Source of the DNA: Diplonema papillatum
Taxonomy: Eukaryota; Euglenozoa; Diplonemea; Diplonemida; Diplonemidae
Reading direction: 5' to 3'
Length of the DNA stretch: 64,000 bases
Assembly (NCBI GenBank): GCA_030068145.1
Contig: JAPJBO010000142.1
Location: forward strand, 186,001-250,000
Part shown: positions 33,399 through 45,129 of the stretch, piece by piece
How the letters are laid out: each line of letters begins with the position of its first letter
Position numbering within the stretch: the first letter of the stretch is position 1
Made by a program: the position numbers and the translations under genes
Notes under the pieces: generated by a model
What the model was told of the DNA's origin: nothing
Database searches by the model: none
Seen by the model: the letters and a program-made list of their open reading frames with translations, nothing else

Positions 33399-36293
33399 AT
33401 GCTGGTCACGGATCCCTTTTACCGCGACTATGACCGGATGCCAGCCGACGAGCTGCGGGCGGAGTTGCAGATCGCGGACCAACGGCTGCAGGACCTGACG
33501 AACCAGCAGGAGATCACCGACCTGTTCCCGCAGATCGAGCGCCTCGAAGCCGAGGCGCGGCTGCTGCGCGACGAGAACGAGAGGCTCGAGGAAGAGCTCG
33601 AGAAGGTCTGCGCCGACGCCGACGGCGCAGCGAGCCCTGCCCCGCCGGATCGCCGGCTGCAGCTGCTGGAGGAAGAGGCGGCGACCCTCCGCATCGACCT
33701 AGCCGCCGCGCGCGGCGTCGAGGAGATGACGCGAGCGGAGTGCGCCGCGCTCGCGGAAAAGGCTCGGAAGCTGGAGTCCGTCTCGAAAGAGAAGACCGAC
33801 CAGATCAAAGAGCTCTTGTCCACCTTGCACCAGCACGACAAGGCGCGCGGAGAAGCCGTCAGAGACGAGATTCTCAAGGAGCTGCAGCAGAACAAAGTCG
33901 ACGCATCGACCGAGCCCAGCGCGTCACTCGACCCGGAACCCGCCCACGAAGCCGCGAACCGCGAAGAACTCACGCACCTGCGCGACCAACTCTCGAAAGC
34001 GGAGGAAGCCCGGGCCGCGGTGTCCAGCGAGGTCGACAAGCTCCAAAAGGAGCTCGAAGCGGAGAAGTCCGCGAAAAAAGCGCTGTCCGCCGACGCGAGG
34101 CGGGGCGACGAGGCCCGCGCGGCGTCCGCGACGCTCGAGCAGTCCCTGCGGCGCGACCTGAAAAGGACCGAAGACGCCCTGCGCGACCGGGACGGCCACG
34201 TGCTCGCCCTGAAGCAGGAGCACGCCGGCGCGCTCGCCGCCGCGGCCGCCAGGGAGAAGGCGGCGGCCGACGCGGCTGCCGACGTGCGGCGGGAGCTCGC
34301 GCAGATTCGGCACACGTCCGACATCGACGCTTTGCAGTCGTCGCGGCGGGAGACGGCGCAGGCCGAGAAGCTGGCGAAGCGGCTCGCCGAGCAGGCCGCC
34401 GCGCTCGACGCGCACAAGGCCGCCGCCGAGAAGGCGAAGGAAGAGGCCGACATGGTCCGAAAGCAGTACAACGAGGTGTCCGCGGCGGCAAACGAAGCCG
34501 CGCAGCGCGCCGAGGCCGGCACCCGCGCCGTCAAGGACGCGAAGAAGTGGAAGGAACAGCTCAACGCCGCGCAAGATCGGCTCGCAGCCGCGGAAGAGGA
34601 GAAGCAGAAGTTGAAGCGGGACCTCGTGAAGGCCACGCAAGCCGTCCACGAGGGGGCCCACGCCTCCGGGAAGCTGCACGAGCTCAACCGGTCGCTCGCG
34701 GCGGAGGTGAAGAAGCTGAAGGTCGACGCGAAGCGGCTGCAGGAGCTGGCCCACAAGAACGACCCGCAGCAGCTTAAAAAAGAGCTCGAGGAGCTTGCCA
34801 TCGCGAACAACGTCCTCAAGGAGATGGTGCGGTCGGCCAACATCAACACGCGCGTCGCCATCACGAAGCACCGGAAAGGCCTCCGGCCCCCCGACGAATC
34901 GACGCTGCTGAAGCCGACGAAGTCGGTCGAAGGCCACAAGCAGCCGCCGAAAGCGACGCGGACCAACTCCATCGACAGCGGCATGCCGATGTCGGCGTTG
35001 CTGCAGCCCGCCACGCGGAAGGGTTCCGACAGCTCGAACCAGCCGTCGTGCCGGATCGACGTGCTGAGGGACCGCATCCGGCGCGATTCGGCGCCGCTGA
35101 GCTCCGGGGACACAGACGAGGTGCGGAGCCTGCCGGCCCTCAAAAAGCTGTCGTTCCACGTCACCTCCGACGACGAGTCGCCGGCGGCCGCCGCGTCCCG
35201 CAAGGACCCCGCCAACCCGATCTCCCCCGGCCTCGAAACGGCCAGCGAGCCGGAGACAGCGGTCGCGATCCTATCCCCGGCCGCCATGAGCGAGCCGCCG
35301 CGCGATACCAACTCGTCCGTCGGGGAAGACGAGCCGGAACCCACGCCCCCGGACGGGCCCGCGCAGCCTGCCGACGGCGCCGACGCCGCGGCCCCTGCCG
35401 ACGAAGGTGCTACGGTCGGCGCCGACGCCGCCGCGCCGTGCAAAAGCCGGACGCCCGACGTGCGCCCGCAGAAGCAACGAAGCGGGTCGCTAGCCGCGAA
35501 GAAGCGCAGCGGCTCGGTCGGCCGCGCCGTCGTCGCCGCGCACCCGCCCAGCGTGAAGAAAACGAGCGACATGCGGGTGTGCCTTTTTGTTCCGGTTCTC
35601 GTCTCTCGGGAAGGGTCGGCGCGGTGGCGATGACCACCAGAACACACAGAGACAGGGAGAGGCCCGGGCGTGTGACTACCCACACTGTGACTTGTTCGTA
35701 GAAACAATGTATTGTAAACACGAAAGAGAACGCTGGCAGCGTGCTTGTGAGAAGATTAGCCTAACGAGCATATTCACTCACGATCATCCACCAACAGGCT
35801 AATCCTCCCCCGGCACTTACCAACAAACACACGCCTATTCTTTTTTGATCGGTTCTCCCTCTGTCTTTCGTAAGGTCAGCGCGTAGCTACGACGACGAGA
35901 ACACATATAGACACCAACGAATGAATCACACAGACTAAGCGACCTTCGATCCGGTAAGGGCTCCCGACGTGCAGGATGTCTTCCCCCACGTTTTCGGGTG
36001 CCCGCTTCCCTGTAGAAACACCGCACCGCCGGTTCTTTTCCGGCCTCGTGTCCTGAACCACGTGTCCAGGACCCGATCGGGCCGAGAGCGCGCACAGGTC
36101 ACCGGGGCGTTTATCCCGGTACGTACGGGGAACCACCGTCCACCAGCCGAGCCACGTTTGGCTGGATGCTCGGCGGAAAACGGCGCCTGCTGTTTTGCGA
36201 TTGTCGTCTCGGTCGTCGACGGTGACTCCCTTCAAACAGGGCATCATCGTTGGCGATGCGCCGACCAAATCGCGGAAGGTGTTGCGGAAATAG
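33399..36293 (+). CDS. long coiled-coil protein, two exons, about 743 aa
   Basis: Exon 1 is 33399-35576 (726 codons) and exon 2 is inferred at 36240-36293, phase 0. The donor is GTGTGC and the acceptor is CTTCAAACAG. The start is the ATG at 33399 (MLVTDPFYRDYDRMPADELR), chosen because the upstream frame is repeat DNA. Residues about 20-490 are a near-continuous heptad coiled coil rich in Ala, Glu, Lys and Arg. The last 240 residues are disordered and Ser/Pro/Ala-rich with basic patches, ending KKTSDMR then GIIVGDAPTKSRKVLRK. No motor or other domain is seen. Such proteins often serve as cytoskeletal or basal-body scaffolds; that is only a family-style guess. The final exon is the weaker part. 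Confidence 0.65.
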
Positions 36294-37456
36294 TCGCGGA
36301 ACACGCCCCGAAGTGGATGTGGATCGGCCCAAGCTCAGCGGCACACGCGGAACAGTTTCTCGTACCAGTGAACACAAGGCCAGGCGACCGTGATGAGATG
36401 TGAATCTCTGGAACCCTGTCGCCTCCCGAAATACGCACCCGAAAACGTTGAGAAGAAAGCCGCCACTGCAATTGTGTCGTGCTCAGTATCGAGCGCGCAC
36501 CGTCGGAGCAATCGGCATTGGGCACGAGCCAACCCCATCAGTAGCCCATTAGTCGATACACAGGCAAGACAACCTTGTCCGCCAGATTTCCTTCGGAACC
36601 CACACGTCAAGGCAGAGCGGTTTCTTGAACGCGCCATATTGAAAGCTGAACCTGAAATCACGTGCTTACGTCCGCCGCTGGTGGACACACACCTTACGCC
36701 GCCCTATAAAGATTCAGCGCCTCTAGCGTTCGTGCCCCGTACCATCAGGCCAGGCAGCTGTCCCTAGCGCAGCCAGAAAGAAAGACAACCAAGTCTATAT
36801 TGCAGTTGCAAGCAACCCATTATCTTTAAAACATTCCGTTTTGTGCCTCAAAGAAAACAACAGCATACAACAACAAAAAAAAGGATCTGCGCCAAACTTT
36901 CGTTTTTCCACTCATGAAGTCAGGCACACGACACGAAGCACATCGCGTTTCGTGGTGCCTGAATTCGCGCACTCCTTCAGTCTCTCTTTTTTTTTTTTTT
37001 TCAATCCAACCATTAGACAATGGTCTAGTTGGGAGGCTTGCCGGTGCCCACTCGGACGCATGCTCTGACGGGGAGCAAATAGGTTTTGTCGGTCCATAAC
37101 CGAAGGAACAATCAACATGTAGTTATTGGCGGATCTTTTGAGAGTTTTTGAAAAAGCAGTATCGCCAACGATGTGACTGTGTAGGCGTTGTTCGATTTCT
37201 TTCGTCGGTCTCAAGTTCTCGGCATACGAAGAGCTCTCTGTGCGGCGTGATGTAGCAGTTCAGACCATCAGGTAGCTGCCGGATGCATCTTGGGGAAGTT
37301 GCTCGTGCGGGTAATGCTGGAACCTACAACCATTTGGTGGTAAAAATATACTGCGTCTGGATGACTCCGGAGCTAGTCATCACAGGTAAAAGGAATCCTC
37401 GGCAACTCTGAACTTGTAAAACCCGAAAGATACTTGCGAGACAAGTATTCGTATTA
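36294..37456. other. intergenic, one open frame
   Basis: A plus-strand frame from the ATG at 36393 to 36767 (MRCESLEPCRLPKYAPENV...) is 124 codons and mildly protein-like, but the minus strand is open there too. I do not call a gene. TATAAAG at 36705 is inside it. From 36770 to 37456 nothing is seen. Confidence 0.35.
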
Positions 37457-38032
37457 CTGGGGAGGCCCAAATACAATAGGTACCCAAATACACTAATATT
37501 TCGGAATACAATAGGTACGCTGAAATGGGGGTTTCGGTGAGCATTGTTTCGGAATACAATATCATTTGTCCCCAGTGGGGTTTTGCAGGGGGTTCCACGG
37601 GCTTCCCCTCGCGAGAGCAGCTTCTTTTCGAGAGAAGTTCAATGTGGAACACTCCTAAAGCCGAAAGTTCAATCCTACAACTTGATTTCGCTATCTATGG
37701 CATTTTCCTCAGGTCAGGGATCAATAATTCCCAAGGCCCGCACCAAACAAAAAGAAATGACCCGCTCTTTTAAGCCCGTGGTCCAATGGCCACCACACCC
37801 ACATGTGATGCTGAGGGTGCTGGTTCGATTCCTCGGCGAGTGTAGAAAAGGTGCCATACATGCCGGGGGGTAGCTCTTTCCACTCCACAAAATATTTGCC
37901 AAGTTTTCTCCAATGTTGACCTGCAAGTGCCTGCACCCAGACTATCAGCATCCAGACTGTTTGAAAACCCGGTTTTCTCTATTCCTCCCCTCCAAATACA
38001 ATATTATACCTATTGTATTTGGGCCCCCCCAG
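37457..38032. mobile_element. MITE-like element, 576 bp, 26-bp TIRs, TA duplication
   Basis: The 5' end CTGGGGAGGCCCAAATACAA (continuing TAGGTA) and the reverse complement of the 3' end (38007-38032) agree at 25 of 26 positions. Both ends are flanked by TA. The terminal motif AATACAATAGGTA is repeated internally near 37505-37560. No transposase is encoded. The TA target and short TIRs fit Tc1/mariner-type or Harbinger-type MITEs. The element contains a GGTTCGATTCC B-box-like string at 37822 but no convincing tRNA fold. Confidence 0.85.
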
Positions 38033-38306
38033 TAAGAACTTGGCATCCGTAACACGGGGGAGGGAAGGTAGACACCAAGTGAAAGAAAGTTCTACTTGCA
38101 GCTGTGCTCTCGCGGCCTGATTCATCGTATTCGTGTCCAATCGTAGTTAGCGACCCGTACCGAGATAATTGTGACCCAGCGTCCATGCGTTGACAGTAGC
38201 ACGACTAGTTTCCAGTGGGGTCAGGCACACTGATCATTCTGGCATGAACAGAAAAAGTTCTTTTCCTTATTTTCTCTCTTGATCGCAGCAAACATGCACG
38301 AGAGGC

Positions 38307-39142
38307 ATGCCTGAACTTGGAACGAAGAATTCCCCGCAGTCGCTGCTGACTGCTATGAACATGCTTCGCGAGTCAGACGTGGTCAAACTGAATTTCCTCT
38401 GCCATGAGTGCACACGACGTCGGAATGAGACTCGCCTGGGGGGAGTAGTCCCTTTCAAGGTGTGCCTCTGGGCAGGAAACGGACAAAAGGTCAACCAGAT
38501 TCTGTTTTAGCCAGAATTGACCTCCGTTGAAGTTTCTTTTCTGAGTCGTGTCATTCTGATCGAACTGACTTACGAAAGGTCGATGAAAAGTGAAACTAGT
38601 TGGCAGGAAGCCAGAATAGCCAGCGATCAGATGGAATGCGAGTAGCGTATAATACATACACATTCCTTTCGGACGGGGTATGGCCTAAACCTTGCGGATG
38701 TGCAGAGAAGGTTTTCCGTCTGGCAGCGTAACAGATTGTTTCATCTGCTGCCCAGCTTTCCCCTACCTGAGGCCCTTAGGTACACATACCGACCACCACA
38801 GCCGTTGTCAGGTCATCTCTTTCTTTCAACAAACACCACGCATTTCTTTCATATCTGATTTTCCGCGAAAAGCCGTCGGTAACGTTTCGGTGCCATTGCA
38901 CACTTGCTACCAAAGGAATCGGGCCTAGCCTGTTCCTGTCGTGTTGGGAAGGGGGGGAAGAAGAACTTCCCAAACATTCCTGCCCAGTCTATACCTTTTT
39001 ATCTTGTCCTCAGTCTTCCACCAGAGGAACGGGATCACTGAACCTGCATCAGGAAAAGAACGACTCGATGCCAGCGCCACGGCTTGTGGTCACAAAGCCA
39101 ACAAAAGGTGTTGAGGAGAACAGCAGGGCGTTCGACCTGTGA
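38307..39142 (+). CDS. small two-exon gene, 93 aa, CxxC-containing, unrecognised
   Basis: Exons are 38307-38459 and 39014-39142, phase 0. The donor is GTGTGC; the acceptor is ATCTTGTCCTCAG after a T-rich tract. The ATG at 38307 lies 18 nt inside an open frame that begins right after another good acceptor (TTTTCTCTCTTGATCGCAG), so a 5' exon, possibly non-coding, is likely. Exon 1 encodes SLLTAMNMLRESDVVKLNFL then CHECTRRR. Exon 2 is polar and ends in NSRAFDL before TGA. A single CxxC is too little to name a fold. The exon ends and phase match make the gene convincing; the function is unknown. Confidence 0.6.
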
Positions 39143-39557
39143 AAAAGCCGCACAAAAGAAAGAAAATCAGCTCTTTTCCAACTAGTCAGTCCAAGGACTG
39201 CACGCAGCTCCTTTTCGGAGCGCCATCTATCCAACCTCTTCTGTATCTGTAAGTAGCGACTCTGTGAACAAGCAAGTGTGAAAAAAGTAAGAACGAAAAC
39301 GGCGTCGCGTCGACGCCACGAGGGTGGCACGGAGTGAAAACCGGTTTGCTTTCCAAGCACGACCCACCACCGATAGTACTATTGACTGGCCCGGTGCGAC
39401 GCTGAGAGAATTCCTGCTTAGCTGCGTCCTCGAGTTGTAGCAGTTCAGGAGGAGAACATTGTTTGGATTCAAAGGGGGTTGCAACTTCGCTCAGTGTTGG
39501 AGGACGCAGTGAAAGCGACCTACTTGCCTCGGCCACCGCGCACCACACAGCGGTGTA

Positions 39558-39951
39558 TGGGTAAATGCCAAAACCCCCCACCCCCCCCTTTGGTACTTCA
39601 ACCGGATTCGCCTGAGCTCTGGTAGCACGGGTGGTCCTGCCTGTGACGAGCTACGAACAGCCGCCTGATAAACCAGACTCACACCACAGTCCTGTCCGCA
39701 GACACTCAGGTTCCGCGCTGATGATGGTCCGCCTTATGTGTCCGTGGCTTAAAGGACCGAAACACGGCGCAGACGGGACCAGTGCGGTGTTGAGCACATA
39801 CCCATTCCAAGCACGTTCTTGCAACCCCCCCCTTTGCAGCAACGTCTGAGTGATCCTGGGCCCAGAAATACCCGGGTTTGACTAAGATCTTTTTTTTTTT
39901 TTTTTGGCTGATGAAGTGCAAAGGGGGGCGGGAGGTTTTGGCATTTACCCA
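39558..39951. mobile_element. R1 MITE-like element, 394 bp, about 43-bp TIRs, TA duplication
   Basis: The left end TGGGTAAATGCCAAAACCCC and the reverse complement of the right end (GGTTTTGGCATTTACCCA) are nearly identical over about 43 bp, with G/C-run differences. Both sides are flanked by TA. The core (GCTTAAAGGACCGAAACACG, CAGTGCGGTGTTGAGCACAT) defines the R1 family found elsewhere in the window. It encodes nothing. Upstream, 39186-39540 on the minus strand is open and mildly protein-like but is not called. Confidence 0.8.
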
Positions 39952-40385
39952 TATCGCCTTCAGAGGATCTTTGCGATTGAACATCAGGCTGACTTTGTTC
40001 TGCCGCAGGACAATACCGAGGGATGGGTACTGAGCGCAATGCAACCCCCTCCGATTGGCTTCAGGTAGTTTCGAACACCCGTGCGCACAATGTCACGTCT
40101 CATGGAGCCAGGATCTGTTTGAATTATATTCCGAAAAAAAAAAAAAAAAAAAGCTCATTTTCTCCATTCGGGAAAAGTTTCAAAGTAGCCCATCCTTTCC
40201 GTTCAAAGAAGCATCCAAAAATTCCCCAAGAACCACCCCCCCACCCCAAAAATGAACGCGCGGGAAAGAAAAGAATAGTTCGGGAATGAAGCCCAGCCTG
40301 CTGTTCTCAAAGCACTTCGTCTTTTTATTCAGTTCAAAACCGAAGAGCCGCTGCCTGCAACTGCCGCCTATACCTTTTCCTTCCA

Positions 40386-40780
40386 TCATCTCGAAAGCCG
40401 GCGCACTTTTGTAGGGCGGGAAATGCGGGCGGTCTGTGGGGATGACCCGCCGAAGACGGGTTGAAAAATTGTCAGAATCGTCTATTTGAGCCGGTCCATC
40501 CCCTCTTGATAGACCGTGAGACCGAAGAATACAGCACCGGGCAATTCGATGCAGCTCTAGGGACTAGACTTACGTAGTTGGCGTTCTTTTCCTTGTCGGT
40601 TTCGCACCACTCCACCCCCTTCTTGCCGTGGCGAAGTGCTGCATCCTTTACCTTGTTCTTGTCGCGCACTTCTGCTTGGATCGCCAACGCCTGCTTCTTT
40701 GTCACCGTGCCGTTTCCCCCCACGGCTTGTTCGAGTGCTTCGCATCTCTCGCGCTTGACTACCCATTTGGCAAGGGACAT
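40386..40780 (-). CDS. small two-exon gene, about 84 aa, unrecognised
   Basis: Exon 1 is 40780 down to 40574 (69 codons, MSLAKWVVKRERCEALEQAV..., EVRDKNKVKDAALRHGKKG). It ends at a textbook GTAAGT donor in phase 0. The best exon 2 is 40433 down to 40386, after the acceptor CATCCCCACAG, giving a basic tail ending VRRLSR and TGA; the intron is 140 nt. Another reading of the downstream region is open in a different phase, so exon 2 is less sure than exon 1. The protein is charged and helical. A foldback with GGTCCAACATATTT repeats lies about 60 bp upstream of the ATG. Confidence 0.5.
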
Positions 40781-40840
40781 TTCTTATTTCACCTGATGCC
40801 CCTCGGCCCAACCCCGCCTGAGTGGAAAACGTGCCCGGGC

Positions 40841-40956
40841 GGAAATATGTTGGACCAGACAAAATGGTCGAACTGGTTTGTCGTCGCGCGGTCCAACTTT
40901 TGTCCGGTCCAACATATTTCCGGTCCAACATATTTATCCGGTCCAACCTATTTCTG
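40841..40956. repeat. foldback with GGTCCAACATATTT repeats
   Basis: GGAAATATGTTGGACC (40841-40856) is exactly inverted at 40906-40921. That copy is followed directly by two more direct copies (40922-40939 and 40940-40954). From 40957 to 41419 no gene is seen. Confidence 0.85.
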
Positions 40957-41419
40957 TTTACGGTATATAGAATCCACCTTGTCGTTTTCCCTATATATAT
41001 GCTCGGTGTCGTCCTGTTTCGATACTCGCGTTGCCGTCGACCTTCACAGTGTTGCATCTAAGTGTTCTGGGAAAGCTCCCCTGCACGGACGTCACAGTGA
41101 AGTAGCATTTCTAGAACACCAGCGCTGCTCGTCATCCCAGCTGTATCCTTCTCATTGAAGCCGCAATTCCAAGACACTCCAGCGCCGATTCCTTACTTAA
41201 CTCGGCCGCGCCTGCGGCGCGCCATAGCGCATCTGTCCAATACCGGCAAAGGGGAGAGGATCCCAGCTACACGTATGTGGGCCTGAGGCAACGCAAACAC
41301 GCAACAACGGACAACAGCAGCTGCCTGGGTTCGAGCGAACCGGAAGCGGAACAAAAGAACAGGCACGCGGGCTAAAGGGCGAACGGGGGGCAGCACCGAC
41401 CCAAAAAGAACGGAAGGCG

Positions 41420-43061
41420 ATGGCAGCGGTCCCCGCGGCGGCGTCGCAGGCGTTTTTGAAGAACGTGGCGTGGAGCCACCGGCCGAGCGACTACGTCGCG
41501 ATGGGCTCCGACGCGGCGGCCAGCCGCGCGAAGCCGCTGCTGGCGCCGCTCGTGTGCCGGCGGAAGCTGAACGAGGCGGCGAGCAAGAAGCTGACGTCGC
41601 ACTATACGTTCCTGCTCAACCCCGCGACGAAGTACCTGCCGGGAGACTCCCTCGGTGTGTACCCGCTGCACGGCAGCGAGCTCGTTTCGAAGACGCTCGC
41701 AGCCCTCGGACTCGACAGGCATACCCCCGTGGCCCACAGGCGCGTGCAGAGCGGCGCCGAGATGCCCGCAGCCATGATCATCGCACAGCACCTCGACATC
41801 CGAAACGTCCCCCCTGCCCTCGCGAAGCTTTCGACAGAGCCGTCGCTCGTGGCGTTGCGGAGCGACCGGAAGAAGTACCTCGAGCACATCAAGTCGATGG
41901 AGCTCCACGACTTCGCGTCGAAGTACCTCAAAAACGTGCCGCACGACAAAGTCATCGCCGCCCTGAAGCCTCTGGAGCCGCGGCTGTACTCCATTTCGTC
42001 CAACCAAGCCGTCGCCGGGAACACCGTCGACCTCACCGTCGCAAAGGTGACCTACGAAACAAACGGGGTCACCCGGCACGGCGCCGCGACGCACTACCTC
42101 CACCACGTGCCGCTGGGCGACTCGATGACGCCCGTGTTCATCCAGAAGGCGCCGAAGTTCCGCCCGCCGCCGACGGCAACCCCGGCGATCATGGTCGGGC
42201 CCGGCACGGGCATCGCGCCCTTCCGGTCCTTCTTGCAGGAGCCGGCGCGCCTCGCTCCCGGCGCCCGGAACTGGCTCTTCTTCGGGGACCAGACCCCCGC
42301 GGACTACCTCTACAAGCAAGAATGGGAGCCGCTCGAGCAGGCCGGCGTGCTCAAGGTCAGCACGGCGTTCTCGCGGGACCCGGCCACGAAGAAGACCTAC
42401 GTGCAGGACAAGATCCGGGAGGGCAGCGCCGAAGTCTGGGACTGGATCCACAACAAGAACGCGAACTTCTACATCTGCGGCGACGCGAAGTCGATGGCTC
42501 CGGGCGTCGAGCAGGCGCTGAAGGACGCGTTCCAAAAGCATGGCAACATGTCGAAGGAGGAGGCCGCCGCGTATTTGAAGGTGTGGCGTCGGGGGTTTCT
42601 TTGTTGTTGGTGTTGTTTTTGGTTTGTTCTGATGTTCTTGCGCCGGCTGGCGCAAACAGTACGCGCAGCAACGTTCTTATTTGCCGCAAGTGCGTTGCCA
42701 GGATCTCACTGTTACAGTTTCACTGAGGGAGTTGATGATGCACCACGAAAGTCGATACTAGAACTGCACACAGGGTGTGGTTGGCTAAATATAAAATCCC
42801 TGAGTTGGCAGGCAGCCACTCAACATTCCCTTGCGATAGCAGTTGCAAACACGTGTTCTCTTTTTCTCCCGTTCTTCGAGGCAGTTCTCGTCCGACAATA
42901 CGAAGAGCAGAAACTCAAAAATCTTGGAGCCACCAACGTGACTGGTTCTACTGATTCTGACCGTGTAGTTCCGGCCGCTTTTCGATGCGTTCATCGAAAC
43001 TCACGCCACAACAATACAGAACCTCGAGAAGCAGCACCGATTCCACAAAGACGTGTACTGA
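41420..43061 (+). CDS. FAD/NADPH oxidoreductase module (CPR/sulfite-reductase-flavoprotein family)
   Basis: Exons are 41420-42580 and 43020-43061 with a 439-nt phase-0 intron (GTGTGG...CAATACAG), giving 400 aa. The last exon encodes NLEKQHRFHKDVY and a stop, the conserved C-terminal DVY of this family, which confirms the splice. FAD-binding motif RLYSISS is at about 188-194, the NADPH loop GPGTGIAPFRSF at about 260-271, and YICGD at about 351-355. The product transfers electrons from NADPH through FAD. The usual N-terminal flavodoxin (FMN) domain is missing: after about 40 residues the protein enters the FAD domain (PLLAPLVCRRKLN). The partner may be a separate flavodoxin, or another acceptor. 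Alternatively, upstream exons exist; none was seen in the 600 bp checked. Confidence 0.8.
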
Positions 43062-43506
43062 GCGTGCCCTGAGGTTAGTAGGCCTGTGCTCGCCACAACA
43101 CCTCCCAGGGCCGAGTTACCACAAACGCGGAATGGGGGCTTGCGGAAAAAGATCATGACGAACGTCCTTCTTCCGGCAAAGTCTCCTCCTTGCCGCAGCA
43201 GACCAGTCGCGCGCGGGCTCTAAAGAACGACCGGCGAACGCTGCCGCTCGCCGCGTGCGAAAAAGCCGCCCTGCCTGGCTTTGCTCCCCCCCCCTCTCTG
43301 TTCTTTCTCTTCGCTCTTTTGGTCGACTGCCCCATTGCCCCTCCACCTGTCCCCCCGCAGCAGCAAAGGGCCTGTTCCCAGGAGGATTTCGCGCTCGCGG
43401 AGGGGAGAGTCGGGCGCTCGCAGCCTGACCCGCCCCGCCGTTAGCGCCCAGAGATCGTTTTGCGGACCGCTCCCCCCCCTTTGCTGTGTCGCTGCGCGGC
43501 GGTGTC
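43062..43506. other. intergenic, GC-rich, nothing supported
   Basis: Pro/Arg-rich frames are open on both strands because of base composition. No splice-site pattern was seen. Confidence 0.4.
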
Positions 43507-43624
43507 GAGCCTCAGAAGCTGGCTGGTGCTAGGGTAAGAGCTGGAGTTAAAAAAAGCGGGTGTCACACCCGCTTTTTGGGGTGCAACCCGGGCGCAACCA
43601 CTTCAACTACAGCTTCTGAGGCTG
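43507..43624. repeat. foldback element, 13-bp ends and perfect central hairpin
   Basis: AGCCTCAGAAGCT (43508-43520) is inverted at 43611-43623. Between them lies a 13-bp perfect hairpin AAAAAGCGGGTGT with its complement (43551-43577) around a single C. Related copies are at 52995-53075 (AAAAAGCGGGTGT and AGCTTCTGAGGCTGGAC kept) and, more diverged, at 61560-61640. In the flank, two direct repeats of about 45 bp (ending GTGTGAACACGCGGCAT) lie at 43723-43768 and 43851-43904. Confidence 0.75.
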
Positions 43625-43904
43625 GACTCCACCGTGGGCGCAGGGCAGGTGCGGTTGGTGCGGAGGAAATTTCTCGACGATTCCTCCGGGTTTGCCTGAC
43701 AGCCCGAGCCACCCGATCTCGACTCATTTCGGCAACGAGGAAAAAGTGTGGTGTGAACACGCGGCATCGCGTTGCGTGGTCCTTTTGCCACCAAACGTGC
43801 AGCTGGTGTAGTGTGTTCCCGGCGGTTCTTTTGGTTGCCCCTCAACCCGAGCCTATTTCGGCAAACCCGCGGCAAAGGAAAAAGTGTAGTGTGAACACGC
43901 GGCA

Positions 43905-45062
43905 TGTTGCGCCATCGTGACACGTGCGGCTGTCGGCGGATCGTCAGGTGCTACCCTGGCCCTGGGAAGCTTTGCGCCTGGTCCCGAGCGGACAGTGACA
44001 ACTTGGTGGGGAACTCTTCATGCGTTGCAAAGCCGAGGGATGTTCGACTACAAGCAACTGCACCCCCCACGGCACAGAGTAGCAAGAGTATCACGTGGAA
44101 CACACGCCAATCACCCAACGACATCCCGTTGCGCCACGCATCGCCAGACGCATCAGCGAATGGCAGCGGGAAAGGCGCACCCAGGAATCCGTCAGCAATA
44201 AGAGTTGAGATGAGTGACATCCCCCCTCACCCCGTCCACCCCTGTTTCCTGGAACTGCACCACGTTGCACCACTGTCTGCAGATTGCCTGCTCCAGCATC
44301 TCACGGTATATTGCGGTACATCGCGGTCATCACGGTGGCGATGGACCGGCGTACGAGCGAGGGGCACAGCCGAGCTCCAAAAAGAAACACAAACAGCGAT
44401 CGGCAACACACGAAGACATGCCTCCCGCCGGACATGACAGCAGGCCGCCGACGACCACACGCCGTCTCCCGTCGTTGGTCGACCGGTCAAGAGAGGGGAT
44501 CGGTTCCCTCTTGCAAAATGGCCGCTGTCTGTCTGGGCACAATCAAACCCGCCAGTCTTTTTCCGCCCACCCTTCCTCTTTTATTTAAGAACACTCAAGC
44601 AGCGACAAATCGACCGGTTGCATTCCAGCCCCGGACAACCCATAAGGGGTGGGCTTCAGCCTTTGAATCCTGATAGTTGAAGAGTCTGTGTACATCAAGT
44701 TGTTTTGCACCCGCGAAGTGGTAGCTTAAATTTGATCGACGCAGGTCTGTGCGATGCTTTACCGGACAGGAGTAGAAGCAGTTCGGTTCGATGTACTGGA
44801 CTTCTACCGGGTGCCACTCTGGGGGCTTGTGGGTGACTGTGCCGAAAATAATCCACGATCAATCGGACAACTCAATCTGGTCTCAGACGGTTTGAGTTGT
44901 TCACTCGCTAAATGTAACGTTCACATGTAGGAACAATCTGTGACGCTGTCGTCTGACTCCCGTGGATGCGGAAGTTCCGCGGAGTAGGGCGGCCCTCGGT
45001 GCTGGCCGGGCAACGGTAGTTACATCACTTAGGATCCCTTCAGATGTTTGTCTGGCAGCGTC
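43905..45062. other. intergenic with R2 repeat
   Basis: An R2 copy is at 44226-44340 (CTGTTTCCTGGAACTGC, TGCAGATTGCCTG). No gene is supported in the rest. Confidence 0.45.
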
Positions 45063-45129
45063 GAGCATTTCCTTCCAAGATGGCGCTTATAAAACACACC
45101 CCCCCGGTCCTTCAAACCCTCACTACCTA

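Noticed and set aside
33428..35707. 759-codon Ser-rich frame on the minus strand
   Set aside because: It is the antisense of the coiled-coil gene; GC-rich Glu/Lys/Ala codons read backwards give Ser/Leu/Phe codons. It has no motifs.
37790..37850. tRNA-His-like sequence with GGTTCGATTCC
   Set aside because: No acceptor-stem pairing and the anticodon stem does not form; it lies inside a MITE.
43904..44437. 177-codon plus-strand frame
   Set aside because: It runs through an R2 repeat and other dispersed DNA; no conserved motif or splice support.
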